In this document: positions 11,452 through 20,363 of the stretch, one piece after another
How the letters are laid out: the number at the start of each line of letters is the position of its first letter
Numbering within the stretch: the first letter of the stretch is position 1
Origin: Clostridium cuniculi
Lineage (GTDB): Bacteria > Bacillota > Clostridia > Clostridiales > Clostridiaceae
Assembly: GCF_004353185.1 (NCBI RefSeq)
Contig: NZ_SMUS01000026.1
Location: 1-61,677, forward strand
Direction: 5' to 3'
Length of the DNA stretch: 61,677 nt
Translations under genes and position numbers: made by a program
Notes under the pieces: generated by a model
Databases searched by the model: none
What the model was told of the DNA's origin: nothing
What the model saw: the letters and a program-made list of their open reading frames with translations, nothing else

Positions 11452-13017
11452 ATGCAGAGAAAAAAGCTGAAAAAGATAATTGCTATTTCTGGTGTTGTTG
11501 GAACTATTTTAGCTGTAAAAACTGTACCAGCTAGTGCTACAGAAGTAAATAGTGGAATATCAGTAGCTTCCATAAGCAAAGGACAAGTTGTCAATGTAAC
11601 TTCAACTCTAAGAATTAGAGAGTCAGCAAGTACAAGCTCATCAGTATTAGGAACTATGAGAAATGGTAGCACATTTGATATCATTTCTAAAAGTGGAAGT
11701 TGGTATCAAATTAAGTACAATGGAATAACTGGTTATGTTCATGGAGATTATGTAAAAGAGATTGCAGCATCTTCGTCAATATCAACAAAAGGTAAAGTCT
11801 ATAACGTATCTACTAATTTAAGAGTAAGAAGTGGAGCTTCTACAAGTTCATCAATATTAGGGTATCTTACTAACAATACGGAAGTAACTATAGTTGGCTC
11901 AGAAGGTGAATGGTATAAAATACAATATAACAGCGGATACGGTTATGTAAGTAAGGAATATATCACAACTAATGTAAATTCAAGTAATAATACAGGAAGT
12001 AATAATACTGGAAATACTAGTTCTTCAGAAACTGAAATTAATAAGACTGGGTACGTTTATAATGTAAGTAGTGGAGGACTTAGAGTTCGTAAAGAAGCAT
12101 CTACTAGTTCAACTGTTTTAGGAACTTTATATTCAGGTAATTCTGTAAATATAGTAGGTGAAACAGGAAGTTGGTATAAAATTAAGTATAATTCATCATA
12201 TGCTTATGTTCATAAGGACTATATAACTGAAAATAAACCATCTTCAGAATCAAGTTCAAATACTGGAAATAGTAGTTCAACACCTGATAGTAATAATTCA
12301 TCTCAAGCAATGAATACTGTAGGAGTTGTTACAAATGTTTCTTCTAATCTAAGAGTAAGAAAGCAGCCTTCTTCAAGTGCAGTAGTATTAGGATATTTAC
12401 TTAATAATGAAAATGTTAATATAACTGGAAAAGAAGGAAATTGGTATAAAATTAACTTTAAAGGATCAGTAGGATATGTAAGTGCAGATTATATAAAAAT
12501 ATCTACTGGAAGTGATAATACTAGTGGAAGCAATAGTAGTAGTGGAAGCAATAGTAATACTTCAGTTTCTAATGCATATAACATTGTTTTAGAAGAATTA
12601 AAATCTCATATTGGGTCTCCATATGCTTATGGTGGTTCAGGAGAGTTAGTTACTAATGCATCAATACAAACATTAAAGAATAGGTTCCCAGATTATGCTT
12701 CTGCAGGTAAGTATGATACTTTATATCAATACGTTGATAGTGGAGTAAGAATGTTTGATTGCTCTGGATTTATGCAATGGGGATTTAGTAAAGCTAATAT
12801 AAGCATTGGAAGAACAACTTATGACCAAATAAAAAGTGGAGTAGAAGTATCATTAGATAGTGTACAACCAGGAGACTTATTATTCTATAGCAATTTAGGA
12901 CATGTTGGTATGTATATAGGAAATGATCAATGGATAGAATCTCCGAATTCTGGTAAAACTATAAGAATAACTAATGTTCCATGGAGTTCAATAGGAAGAG
13001 CTAGAAGAGTTTTATAA
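11452..13017 (+). CDS. Secreted NlpC/P60 peptidoglycan endopeptidase with four SH3 repeats
   Basis: This 521-residue exported wall hydrolase probably cleaves stem-peptide bonds of peptidoglycan. A basic signal peptide ends at about Ala29 (ASA). Four bacterial SH3 repeats follow at about 43-103, 114-172, 199-259 and 291-350, each with a LRVRxxxSxSSxVLG-type motif and GYVxxxYI ending. Ser/Asn/Gly linkers separate them. The NlpC/P60 domain (about 374-521) has the catalytic Cys437 (FDCSGF) and His484 (GHVGMYIG). A 35-residue insertion sits between YAYGG and the catalytic Cys. The ATG lies 12 bases after GGGGG. An earlier ATG at 11440 meets TAA at once. Confidence 0.92.
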   Translation: MQRKKLKKIIAISGVVGTILAVKTVPASATEVNSGISVASISKGQVVNVTSTLRIRESASTSSSVLGTMRNGSTFDIISKSGSWYQIKYNGITGYVHGDYVKEIAASSSISTKGKVYNVSTNLRVRSGASTSSSILGYLTNNTEVTIVGSEGEWYKIQYNSGYGYVSKEYITTNVNSSNNTGSNNTGNTSSSETEINKTGYVYNVSSGGLRVRKEASTSSTVLGTLYSGNSVNIVGETGSWYKIKYNSSYAYVHKDYITENKPSSESSSNTGNSSSTPDSNNSSQAMNTVGVVTNVSSNLRVRKQPSSSAVVLGYLLNNENVNITGKEGNWYKINFKGSVGYVSADYIKISTGSDNTSGSNSSSGSNSNTSVSNAYNIVLEELKSHIGSPYAYGGSGELVTNASIQTLKNRFPDYASAGKYDTLYQYVDSGVRMFDCSGFMQWGFSKANISIGRTTYDQIKSGVEVSLDSVQPGDLLFYSNLGHVGMYIGNDQWIESPNSGKTIRITNVPWSSIGRARRVL

Positions 13018-13077
13018 AATTTATTTAGTTATTAAAAAAAGTATTATCTTAGTATTAATATAATAACTTAAATTAAT

Positions 13078-13110
13078 AAAAAACTGTATCTAAATTTGAT
13101 ACAGTTTTTT
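13078..13110. terminator. Bidirectional terminator between convergent genes
   Basis: AAACTGTATC (13081-13090) pairs with 13098-13107, with an A run on the left and a T run on the right. It can therefore end both the NlpC/P60 gene and the reverse-strand ldh gene. Confidence 0.85.
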
Positions 13111-13117
13111 ATTGTTT

Positions 13118-14056
13118 TTATTTATCATTAATTCTATCGATATATTCTTTCATTAAATTGGCTGATGACACAAATTTTTCTTGTTCAGTAGGTGATAATT
13201 GAATATTTAATACTTTTTCTATACCATTTCTTCCAAGTATAGTAGGAACACTTAAATAAGCATCATTAACACCATAATAGTCATTTAATAAAGTTGAAAC
13301 AGTTAGAATAGTTTTTTCATCTCTAATAATAGCTTCAACAATTCTTTCAAGAGTTATTGCAACAGCAAAAGCAGTAGCGCCCTTTCTTTTAATAACTTCA
13401 TAAGCACAATTTTTAACATCTTCAGCTATAACAGTTTCAGTTTCTTTATCCCAAGTTATAGAGTTTTGTTCAGAAAAGCTTTTTACTGGTATGCTACCAA
13501 TCATTAATGATGACCAAGTTACAAACTCACTATCACCATGTTCACCTAGAACATAACCTTCTACGTTTCTTCCGTCAATTCCAAAATATTTACCAAGTAA
13601 GCTTCTAAGTCTTGCTGTATCTAGTACTGTACCTGATCCTATTACTCTTTCTTTAGGGAAACCAGAAAGTTTATATGTCATATATGAAAGAACATCTACA
13701 GGGTTAGATACAACTAATAATATTGAATTTGGACTTAATTGCGCAAGTTTTGGAATAAAGCTTTTAAATATTGCATAGTTTTTATCTACTAAATCTAATC
13801 TAGTTTCACCAGGTTTTTGTGGTGAACCAGCAGTTATTATAATTATATCTGAATCTTTAGTATCTTCTAAAGTACCTAAAGTAACATTACAAGGTCTACA
13901 TAAAGAACTACCATGCATTAAGTCTAGAACTTCCCCTAATGCCTTTTCTTGATTTATATCATTAATTACAATTTCTCGTGCTATTCCTTTTTGTAGTAAG
14001 GCAAATGCTGTTGTAGCACCAATTGCACCTGCACCAATTATTGATATTTTACTCAT
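13118..14056 (-). CDS. ldh: L-lactate dehydrogenase
   Basis: This 312-residue NAD-dependent enzyme reduces pyruvate to L-lactate and regenerates NAD+ in fermentation. It has the Rossmann motif GAGAIG (8-13). Gln80 in the mobile loop (SPQKPGETR) marks lactate rather than malate specificity. Arg86, Asp146, Arg149 and His173 (GEHGDSE) complete the active site. The start ATG is preceded by GAGGTG on the reverse strand. The gene is transcribed alone, with an 85-base leader from its own promoter and a shared terminator. Confidence 0.96.
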   Translation of the reverse strand: MSKISIIGAGAIGATTAFALLQKGIAREIVINDINQEKALGEVLDLMHGSSLCRPCNVTLGTLEDTKDSDIIIITAGSPQKPGETRLDLVDKNYAIFKSFIPKLAQLSPNSILLVVSNPVDVLSYMTYKLSGFPKERVIGSGTVLDTARLRSLLGKYFGIDGRNVEGYVLGEHGDSEFVTWSSLMIGSIPVKSFSEQNSITWDKETETVIAEDVKNCAYEVIKRKGATAFAVAITLERIVEAIIRDEKTILTVSTLLNDYYGVNDAYLSVPTILGRNGIEKVLNIQLSPTEQEKFVSSANLMKEYIDRINDK

Positions 14057-14147
14057 AACTTCACCTCGTTTATTTAATATATATAGTATTTTCTATTTTG
14101 AAAAATATATTATATATATAAGGAATAATTATTATTATTTGATATAT

Positions 14148-14176
14148 ATTATATACATCTAAAAAATAGAAATCAA
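14148..14176 (-). promoter_or_regulatory. ldh promoter
   Basis: On the reverse strand TTGATT (14176-14171), 17 bases and TATAAT (14153-14148) form a good sigma-A promoter. The start would be near 14140. Confidence 0.75.
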
Positions 14177-14319
14177 CCATAATATACATAAAAATAACAA
14201 AAAAAAGAATAAATGTAATAATATATTTTAAAAAGTCGAAAATTGCAATATGAATTATTGATAAAAGAAATGTTTTTTATAATTATTTTTTACTTCAATT
14301 TCTTGGATATATGTACTAT

Positions 14320-14348
14320 TTGAGGGTTTATAATAAAATTGATATAAT
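14320..14348 (+). promoter_or_regulatory. Promoter of the J-like membrane protein gene
   Basis: TTGAGG (14320-14325), a 17-base spacer and TATAAT (14343-14348). Confidence 0.7.
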
Positions 14349-14427
14349 CATTAATGTGTATAGAATATGAAGATTTATATATAAGTAGCAAACAATATAT
14401 AAATATGCAATGATGGGAGGATAGCTA

Positions 14428-15408
14428 GTGAATTACTATAAAGTTTTAGGTATTGAAGAAAATGCTACTCAAGAAGAGATTAAAGAAGCGTATAATAGAC
14501 AAGTTCAAACATTTAAAGAAGAAGTAAAAGATGAAAAAAGATTAGAAAAATTCCTAGATTTGTTTAAAGAAGCATATGATGCATTAAATTATGAAGAAAG
14601 TATAGTACAAAATCAAATGGAAGAAATATTCGATGAAGAAGTCAGTGCTTTATTTAAGAAGAATAAAATTGAAGAAAAACCAGTTGATATATCGTTAAAT
14701 AAAGATGAAGTTAAAGTCGCAAATCAAAATATAGAAAATAGTTATGCAGCTACTGTTTTAATGAGTAGAGAAGAAATATTGAAAGAGTCTTTAATCCAAC
14801 ATCATGAACCTGAAGAAGAAAGAATTATATTTAAATCAAAGGAAGATTTTGAGGAGTGTGATGTTTTTTTTGATGATGATGATGAGGAAGAAGATTTTGA
14901 AGAAAAAATTATAAAAAAGATAAAGCAAAAAAATCCTTATAAGAAGAATAAAAATAGTAGTTCTATTAAAAGAAATAGTATAAATAAAAATAATAAAGAG
15001 TATAATTCTAGAGACAGAGATAGAGACAGAGACAACATTGCTAACAATGAATATAAAGAAAAAAATAAGAAAGTTGTAGTTAAAAAAGAAAAAAATTCAA
15101 GTTTATTATTAATACCATTGAAAATATTAGTTTTACCTGTAATAGTGATATTATCTATATTAATTTTTATATGTAAAATAATAAGCATTTCATCTTGGTT
15201 AGTATCAAAGGTTATAATAGTTGGAGCTATTGCTATTGCAGCTATTCATGGTTATCGAATTTATATAGGACAAGTAGCTAGGGAATATAATATTTTTGTT
15301 GCTTGTGGTATAGGATTTATAGTTTCTATATTTTTACCAAGCATAGTTAGAATAGTACCTAATACCTTACAAGGAATCAATAATAGTTTAAAAGATTTTG
15401 TATTTTAA
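14428..15408 (+). CDS. Membrane protein with an N-terminal J-like domain lacking HPD
   Basis: This 326-residue protein has three parts. Residues 1-57 match the J-domain fold (NYYKVLGIEENATQEEIKEA, then FKEAYDALNYEE). Where co-chaperones carry His-Pro-Asp between helices II and III there is QTFKEEV, so DnaK stimulation is not expected. Residues 58-222 are low complexity: an acidic run (DDDDEEED), Lys/Asn-rich stretches and an (RD)n tract. Three membrane helices lie at about 226-252, 256-276 and 288-308. The GTG start has GGGAGG upstream. The role is unknown. The arrangement suggests a membrane-tethered adaptor. Confidence 0.75.
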   Translation: MNYYKVLGIEENATQEEIKEAYNRQVQTFKEEVKDEKRLEKFLDLFKEAYDALNYEESIVQNQMEEIFDEEVSALFKKNKIEEKPVDISLNKDEVKVANQNIENSYAATVLMSREEILKESLIQHHEPEEERIIFKSKEDFEECDVFFDDDDEEEDFEEKIIKKIKQKNPYKKNKNSSSIKRNSINKNNKEYNSRDRDRDRDNIANNEYKEKNKKVVVKKEKNSSLLLIPLKILVLPVIVILSILIFICKIISISSWLVSKVIIVGAIAIAAIHGYRIYIGQVAREYNIFVACGIGFIVSIFLPSIVRIVPNTLQGINNSLKDFVF

Positions 15409-15418
15409 AATTTATTTA

Positions 15419-15445
15419 AGGGGGATACTTTAATCCCTCTTTTGT
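15419..15445 (+). terminator. Short terminator
   Basis: GGGGGAT (15420-15426) pairs with ATCCCTC (15433-15439, one G-U), followed by TTTT. Confidence 0.55.
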
Positions 15446-15505
15446 TATATAATAAAAGAGTAAATATATAGTAAAAAAATTAATATTATTTATTAAGGAG
15501 TATAT

Positions 15506-16009
15506 ATGAAGTTTAGAAAGACAACTATAGAAGATATAAATAATGTAATGAATATAATAAATGAAGCAAAGGAATACTTCAGAAAAAACAGAATAGATCA
15601 ATGGCAAAATGGATATCCAAATAGTGATACTATACATACAGATATTAAAAATAATAGCAGTTATATATTAGAAAGTGAAAATAAGATATTAGCAACAGCA
15701 ATGGTTTCATTTGAAGAGGATAAAACATATAAGAATATATATAATGGAGAATGGTTAAATAATGGAGATTATGCTGTTATACATAGAATCGCTGTTAGTG
15801 AAAGTTCTAAAGGAAATGGGATTGCATCTACGATAATTAAAAAAGTAGAAAATTTATGTAAAGAAAATAAAGTAAAGAGTATAAAGGTAGATACTCATAA
15901 AGATAATATTTCGATGCAAAAGTTACTTAAGAAAAATGACTTTAAATATTGTGGAATAATATATTTAGAAGATGGAAGTGAAAGAATAGCTTTTGAAAAA
16001 ATAATATAA
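15506..16009 (+). CDS. GNAT-family N-acetyltransferase
   Basis: This 167-residue acetyltransferase has the full GNAT layout: an N-terminal helix pair (DINNVMNIINEAKEYF), beta-4 IHRIAVSESSKGNGIAS (about 93-109) with the acetyl-CoA turn SSKGNGIAS, and the C-terminal KKNDFKYCGI segment. The AYFR..IDQWQNGYP part is common in clostridial small-molecule GNAT proteins. The ATG has AAGGAG eight bases upstream. It is unrelated in sequence detail to the GNAT gene at 9009. The substrate is unknown. Confidence 0.85.
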   Translation: MKFRKTTIEDINNVMNIINEAKEYFRKNRIDQWQNGYPNSDTIHTDIKNNSSYILESENKILATAMVSFEEDKTYKNIYNGEWLNNGDYAVIHRIAVSESSKGNGIASTIIKKVENLCKENKVKSIKVDTHKDNISMQKLLKKNDFKYCGIIYLEDGSERIAFEKII

Positions 16010-16073
16010 AATATTTACTTAAAAGAAATATAAGAATTATGTAACTATTTTGTAACTTTATAGCAGAGTTTAG

Positions 16074-16082
16074 TGGTATAAT
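16074..16082 (+). promoter_or_regulatory. Extended -10 promoter
   Basis: TGGTATAAT is an exact extended -10 element (TGn before TATAAT) 45 bases before the next start. The -35 region is poor. Confidence 0.55.
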
Positions 16083-16127
16083 ATATTTATAAATATATTA
16101 ATCTAAAAAAAGATAGTAGGATAAAGC

Positions 16128-17369
16128 ATGGAGAGAGAAAAGTTTAAATTAGATGAAATAGTAAGAAATAAAAAAGAATTGTTAAAGATAATTGCAGAAA
16201 AAGAAATTCAGATAGAAGATCAAAAACTAAAACTACAATTAGCTAATGAAGAAATAGAAAAAATAAAAATAGAGCTAAAAGAATTAAAAAAAGATATTAG
16301 TGCTTCTATTATAGATAGAGTTGATAATCAATTAGAAGAAAAAAAGAGTAATACTTTTAGAAGGATTAATGAAAAAGAGAATAATATTTCTATAGAGCTT
16401 GTTGAAGTAGAAGAAAATAAACAGATATATGGAAATGATCCTATAGATGAAGAGAAATTTTTAGAAGAATCTATAAATAAGATCATGGATGAAGTAGAAA
16501 ATTATAAAGAGAAACAGAATACTAATGAAATACTAGCTGAAGAATTAGTAGTGAATAGTATTGAAGACAAGGAAAAGACTGAAGATAAGTTAATATTAAT
16601 AGAAAATTTAAAATTAGTGTTTATAGAAAATAATAATTATAAGTCTATAGAGATTTTAAATGAAATATTAGGTAACATAAAGTTTATAGAAAATAATATA
16701 ACAGATGAAGAAAAAATATTACTGTTGTATTTAGGGTATTTCTACAATAAATTAGAGGAGCTACTTAAAAAAAGTGAAGTAATAAATGAATTTTATTATT
16801 CGGATATTAATGAAATAAATTTATTAATTATGTTAATAGAAGAAAAAGAGTATTCTATATATCAGCAAGTAAAAGAAACAGTTTTAATGAAAATAATAGA
16901 TAATAAGAAATTATTCAATGGATTAGATACAATTTTAAGAGGTAGAATAATAGATAAAATTAAGAATGTTTCATATAAGGTTTTTGATGGAGTATATTCT
17001 ATTAAAGATATAAAGCAAGGCCAAGAAAGTATAACTTTAAAGGCATGGGTTAAAGAAAGAGATAAGGAAAACTATAAATTAGTTGAAGGTTTATATTGCA
17101 AGGATACAGAAAAATTATATATGTTAGAAAGTTCTATCTATGTATTGGGTCTGAATATTAAATATTTAATGGACGATGAATCTCAAACTCAAAACATAGA
17201 AAAAACAGAGGAGATTTCTGATAATAAGCAAGAAGAAAACTATAAAGTTAACAATCTTAAAGAGAAATATGAGAAAAATGATGAATACTATATAGATGAT
17301 GAAGAGGAAGATGATTCAAATATATGGACAAGATTAAAAGGAAAGTTTAGATTAAAGTTAAAAAAATAA
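16128..17369 (+). CDS. Unassigned coiled-coil protein
   Basis: This 413-residue soluble protein is very rich in Glu, Lys and Ile. Residues about 8-65 form a heptad-pattern coiled coil (AEKEIQIEDQKLKLQLANEE). Residues 65-150 are acidic and probably disordered. A mostly helical globular region spans about 155-345. The C-terminus is an acidic run (DDEEEDDSN) followed by a basic RLKGKFRLKLKK tail. There is no signal peptide or membrane helix. It has its own extended -10 promoter and terminator. No family is recognised. The basic tail may be a membrane or nucleic-acid contact. Confidence 0.7.
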   Translation: MEREKFKLDEIVRNKKELLKIIAEKEIQIEDQKLKLQLANEEIEKIKIELKELKKDISASIIDRVDNQLEEKKSNTFRRINEKENNISIELVEVEENKQIYGNDPIDEEKFLEESINKIMDEVENYKEKQNTNEILAEELVVNSIEDKEKTEDKLILIENLKLVFIENNNYKSIEILNEILGNIKFIENNITDEEKILLLYLGYFYNKLEELLKKSEVINEFYYSDINEINLLIMLIEEKEYSIYQQVKETVLMKIIDNKKLFNGLDTILRGRIIDKIKNVSYKVFDGVYSIKDIKQGQESITLKAWVKERDKENYKLVEGLYCKDTEKLYMLESSIYVLGLNIKYLMDDESQTQNIEKTEEISDNKQEENYKVNNLKEKYEKNDEYYIDDEEEDDSNIWTRLKGKFRLKLKK

Positions 17370-17381
17370 AAAATATACTAG

Positions 17382-17427
17382 AACTCTATTTCCTAATTAA
17401 TATTTTTAATTAGGAATAGAGTTTTAT
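17382..17427 (+). terminator. Terminator after the coiled-coil gene
   Basis: AACTCTATTTCCTAATT (17382-17398) pairs with its complement (one bulged base), followed by TTTTAT. Confidence 0.8.
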
Positions 17428-17613
17428 AAAGAAAAATCAGTAAAGGTTTACAAGGGAGGCGGGTGATATTGTACAATAAAAATAAAAAAACAATATAAAT
17501 TAGAAAAAATTATGATGTTAATAGAAAAATTAATAATATTTAAGAATAAATTAAGAAGATTGTAACCAAATTGACAAATTGATTAATTAAAATATTTATA
17601 GAGGTGATTTAAT

Positions 17614-17985
17614 ATGGAAAAAAGTTTACAATTTGTAGATTCATATCATGAGAAAAATTATATTGAACTAGTTCAAAATTTTATGGGAAAATTAAACAAA
17701 GATTTATATATAGTATTAAAATTATTAAGTATTAACGAAGTTTATATAGTGGCTAAGGAATATATAGTAGGAACAAAGATAATGTTTAAAGAACTATTAA
17801 ATGATACAAGAATAGTAAGTACATCAAGGTTTTTAGTTGAATTAGCATACAGTTTTTTTACAAAACAATTTTCAGTCAAGGAGATTTCAAGCACAAAAAA
17901 ATTAAATTTTGATACAAGAAATTTTATAATAAATATAATAAACTATTATTCAGAAGTAGATAAAAAATCAGATTCTTGTGCATAA
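17614..17985 (+). CDS. Unassigned small helical protein
   Basis: This 123-residue soluble, predicted all-helical protein (SFLVELAYSFFTKQFSV core) has no recognisable motif. The ATG follows GAGGTGATTTAAT, a strong ribosome site. It lies alone between two terminators. The 243 bases before it hold a good ribosome site (GGGAGGCGG at 17456) followed only by a nine-codon frame and a second 17-codon frame. These are too short to call. Function unknown. Confidence 0.6.
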   Translation: MEKSLQFVDSYHEKNYIELVQNFMGKLNKDLYIVLKLLSINEVYIVAKEYIVGTKIMFKELLNDTRIVSTSRFLVELAYSFFTKQFSVKEISSTKKLNFDTRNFIINIINYYSEVDKKSDSCA

Positions 17986-17997
17986 TAATTAATATTT

Positions 17998-18040
17998 AAA
18001 GGTAACTCTTAGTAGTGAATAGAGTTACCTTTTATTTTTT
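17998..18040. terminator. Terminator between convergent genes
   Basis: AAAGGTAACTCT (17998-18009) pairs with 18021-18032, followed by TATTTTTT. It serves the forward gene and may also serve the reverse lipoprotein gene. Confidence 0.75.
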
Positions 18041-18059
18041 ACTTAATACTTTAAATTAA

Positions 18060-18716
18060 TTATTTTATGATATAAGAGCATGTATCTGAAGAGCTATCCC
18101 CTAGTTTAACAACAAATTCAGTAACATTTTTAGGCAACGTAATAACTGTTTTTGTAGTTCCAGAATCATTAGATTGTAAACCTTGAGATTGTTCAAAGTT
18201 CATAGTTCTTAAAGGGTAGTTATCATCACTAGTGTTAATAGTGCTTCCATCTAGGTTATAAATTTGAATTCCAACATGAGATGATTGGCCTTGGTTAGTA
18301 TATTTAATGCCATCAGGTAGTGTTGTTGTATATTCTATGATTACATATTCAAGTGAATCATTTACTAGTTTAGGAATTTTAGATGTAGGATTAGTTGAAT
18401 TATAATTATCAACTACCTTTTGAGCATTTTCTCCTCTAATAACATTATCTAAAGTAATTGTAACTTTATCTTGTGATATTTTATCATTGGTATCAATAAT
18501 ATTTTTAGAAACTATAGTACTATCTCCAATTGATAAAAACTCATCAGATGAAGTATTATTTTCCTCTTTTCCTTTTCTTTCTTCTTCAGATTTCATTTCT
18601 TTTAATGTTTCAGTAGTAGTATAAGTTCTTATAGATGAGCTTCTATTTGAAGAGCAGCCTACAGCAAGTGACATTACAATAATAGATAAACATAATATTC
18701 CTATTTTGTGTTTCAT
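18060..18716 (-). CDS. Secreted lipoprotein, unassigned
   Basis: This 218-residue protein has a classic lipoprotein signal: basic MKHK, a hydrophobic helix and the lipobox LAVGC with Cys21 as the lipidated residue. A Ser/Glu/Lys-rich linker (about 22-60) leads to a beta-rich domain (about 68-218). Its pattern (EYVIIEYTTTLPDG..., ending with VTEFVVKLG) resembles immunoglobulin-like DUF4352-type domains. It would sit on the outer face of the membrane. GGAGG precedes the ATG. No partner gene is adjacent. Confidence 0.8.
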   Translation of the reverse strand: MKHKIGILCLSIIVMSLAVGCSSNRSSSIRTYTTTETLKEMKSEEERKGKEENNTSSDEFLSIGDSTIVSKNIIDTNDKISQDKVTITLDNVIRGENAQKVVDNYNSTNPTSKIPKLVNDSLEYVIIEYTTTLPDGIKYTNQGQSSHVGIQIYNLDGSTINTSDDNYPLRTMNFEQSQGLQSNDSGTTKTVITLPKNVTEFVVKLGDSSSDTCSYIIK

Positions 18717-19037
18717 AATAATACCTCCATATTTATAAAATATTCATATAGCGTATTAATTATAATCCTGAAGCTTTATAAAGTATATTAATGCATTAAC
18801 TCGAAAAAAGAAGGAAAATAAAGAAACATAGAGTTGGTTTTGTATTATAATAATTTAAGTTTATATATGTACTATTTTAAGAAGTTTAAATAAATATCAT
18901 TTTAAATATTTATGGAAACGTAAACAAATATGGAATATTAATCAAAAATGAATATTTTTATACTTTATTTACCTTTAAATCCATTAAAATTATTAAAAAT
19001 GAAAATAAATCCATTAATAAAAATAAATGGGAAAATA
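18717..19037. other. Intergenic region upstream of the Trp T-box
   Basis: About 320 AT-rich bases between the divergent lipoprotein gene and the tryptophan leader. I see no coding frame or convincing operator. A TATAAT reading toward the lipoprotein gene is present, without a matching -35. Confidence 0.4.
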
Positions 19038-19066
19038 TTGATTTATATTACAATATATGGTAATAT
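19038..19066 (+). promoter_or_regulatory. Promoter of the tryptophan leader
   Basis: TTGATT (19038-19043), 17 bases and TAATAT (19061-19066). The start would be near 19073, just before T-box stem I. Confidence 0.6.
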
Positions 19067-19087
19067 AAATAAAAATAAAGATAAAAA

Positions 19088-19366
19088 CCGTTGAAGTGGA
19101 GATAAAAATAGATCGTGCACTTACAGAGAGTTTGGATAGCTGAGAGCCAAGCAGAACGCAGCCTATTAAATGGACCATTGAGGGCATGGTGAAAAGAATT
19201 TTAAATTCTTAGTATTCTATGACGTTTGACATACGTTAGTTGTCTAGGATATGTTAGTATCCGAATAAAGTGTACGATTATTTCGTAAATCAAGGTGGCA
19301 CCGCGGGTGTAGTATATTCTGCCCGTCCTTGACAGTAAATCAAACTGTCAAGGACGGGCTTTTTTA
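19088..19366 (+). promoter_or_regulatory. T-box riboswitch, tRNA-Trp responsive, with terminator
   Basis: The T-box core AAGGTGGCACCGCGG lies at 19292-19306, and stem I opens near 19088. The specifier triplet reads TGG (19171-19173) in AAATGGACC, matching tRNA-Trp. The terminator arms 19321-19336 and 19344-19359 are perfectly complementary with a T7 tail. Uncharged tRNA-Trp would stabilise the antiterminator and let RNA polymerase enter the trp genes. The element looks fully intact although the first genes behind it are destroyed. Confidence 0.95.
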
Positions 19367-19406
19367 TTTTCTTTGGCAGGAGATATTAAATTTTTAGGAG
19401 GGAAAT

Positions 19407-19584
19407 ATGATTTATCCAAGTTTAGAAGAAGTAAAAAAATTATAAAAAATGATGATTATAAAGTTGTTCCTATAAGTATGGAATTATATGCAGATATAAA
19501 AACTCCTATTAAAACTCTAAAGATTCTTAAAGGGATAAGTAGTAATGTTTTTATTTTGAAGAAATAATTGATAGTGGAAAAGCA
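19407..19584 (+). pseudogene. trpE: trpE 5' fragment (anthranilate synthase component I), frameshifted and truncated
   Basis: The ATG at 19407 follows AGGAGGG and opens with MIYPSLEEVKKL, a typical TrpE N-terminus, but meets TAA at codon 13. One base lost near 19440-19450 restores the frame to IKNDDYKVVPISMELYADIK and on through SSNVFIL. A second single-base loss near 19555 would allow EEIIDSGKA. About 55 of the usual 450-500 residues remain. All chorismate-binding catalytic residues are gone, as are trpG and trpD. The fragment runs directly into a trpC tail. Confidence 0.85.
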
Positions 19585-19908
19585 ATAAAGAAGCTAGAAG
19601 AATTTATCTTAGTTGAAGCACATGATGAAGAAGAAATCAAGATGGCATTAAGTTGGGGTGCTAGGATAATTGGTGTAAATAATAGAAATCTTAAAAATTT
19701 TACAGTAGATATTAATAATTCAGCTAGATTAAGAAAGTTTGTTCCAAAAGATATTATTTTCATATCAGAAAGTGGTATTAAAACTGCAAATGATATTAAG
19801 GACTTAAGAAAATTTAATGTAGATGCAGTTTTAATTGGTGAAACATTAATGAGAAGTGAAAATAAAAAGCAAGAGCTAGATCAGTTAAGAGGATATAAAT
19901 ATGAATAA
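19585..19908 (+). pseudogene. trpC: trpC 3' fragment (indole-3-glycerol phosphate synthase)
   Basis: The frame reads LVEAHDEEEIKMALSWGARI, then GVNNRNLKNF, then FISESGIKTANDI and VLIGETLMRS, the C-terminal half of the TrpC barrel (about 100 of 260 residues). The N-terminal half, with its catalytic Lys and Glu residues, is missing. It begins without a start codon next to the trpE remnant. The exact seam lies between 19555 and 19612. It overlaps the trpF start by eight bases, the original operon spacing. Confidence 0.88.
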
Positions 19909-20353
19909 TATAAAAATAAAGTTTTGTGGTTTATTTAGAGAAGAAGATATTGAATATGTAAATAAATTAAATCCTGATTATATAGGTTTTGTTTTTGCTA
20001 AAAGTAAAAGACAAATAACCAAAGAAAAAGCTATAGGTTTAAAAAATAAATTAAAATCTAATATTAAAGTTGTTGGTGTATTTGTAGATGAAGATATTGA
20101 AAGCTGGAAAAATTCTTGTGCAGATTTTTTATTATTAGATAATGGACAAGGAACAGGAAAAACCTTTGATTGGAATAATATTAAAAATCTTAATAGAACA
20201 TTTTTCTTAGCAGGAGGATTATCTATAGATAATATAAAAGAAGCAATTGAAAAAGTTTCTCCTATGGCAATAGATATAAGTAGTGGAATTGAAAGTAATG
20301 GTGTTAAAGATTATGAAAAAATGAAAGAAGTAATGAAAATACTAGAAAGGTAG
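19901..20353 (+). pseudogene. trpF: trpF (phosphoribosylanthranilate isomerase) with a large internal in-frame deletion
   Basis: The frame is open for 150 residues where TrpF normally has about 200. The N-terminal part (KIKFCGL with catalytic Cys9, then YIGFVFAKSKRQI and VVGVFVDE) and the C-terminal part (LLLDNGQGTGKTFDW with Asp80, then FFLAGGLSIDNI) are well conserved. VFVDEDIE jumps straight to SWKNSCADFLLLD. Cys9 and Asp80 are 71 residues apart instead of about 119. Strand beta-4 with the QLHG motif is absent, so the barrel cannot close. A residual function is unlikely. The start overlaps trpC. Confidence 0.85.
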
Positions 20354-20363
20354 GTAGAGAGGG

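Larger units (their letters stand above)
14057..14427. other. Divergent AT-rich intergenic region
   Basis: About 370 bases separate ldh (reverse) from the next forward gene. Apart from the two promoters listed here I see only AT-rich sequence. No obvious redox-regulator operator of the TTGTTAA...TTAACAA type is present. Confidence 0.5.

Noticed and set aside
15008..15036. GAGACA/GAGATA micro-repeat as a CRISPR-like or regulatory repeat
   Set aside because: It lies in frame and simply encodes (RD)n. There are no spacers.
14930..15190. Hydrophobic frame on the reverse strand opposite the J-like gene
   Set aside because: It is the mirror of Lys/Asp-rich and hydrophobic codons of the forward gene, with no ribosome site.
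18910..18930. Possible catabolite-response element (TGGAAACGTAAACA)
   Set aside because: At least two conserved positions mismatch, and it lies far from any start.
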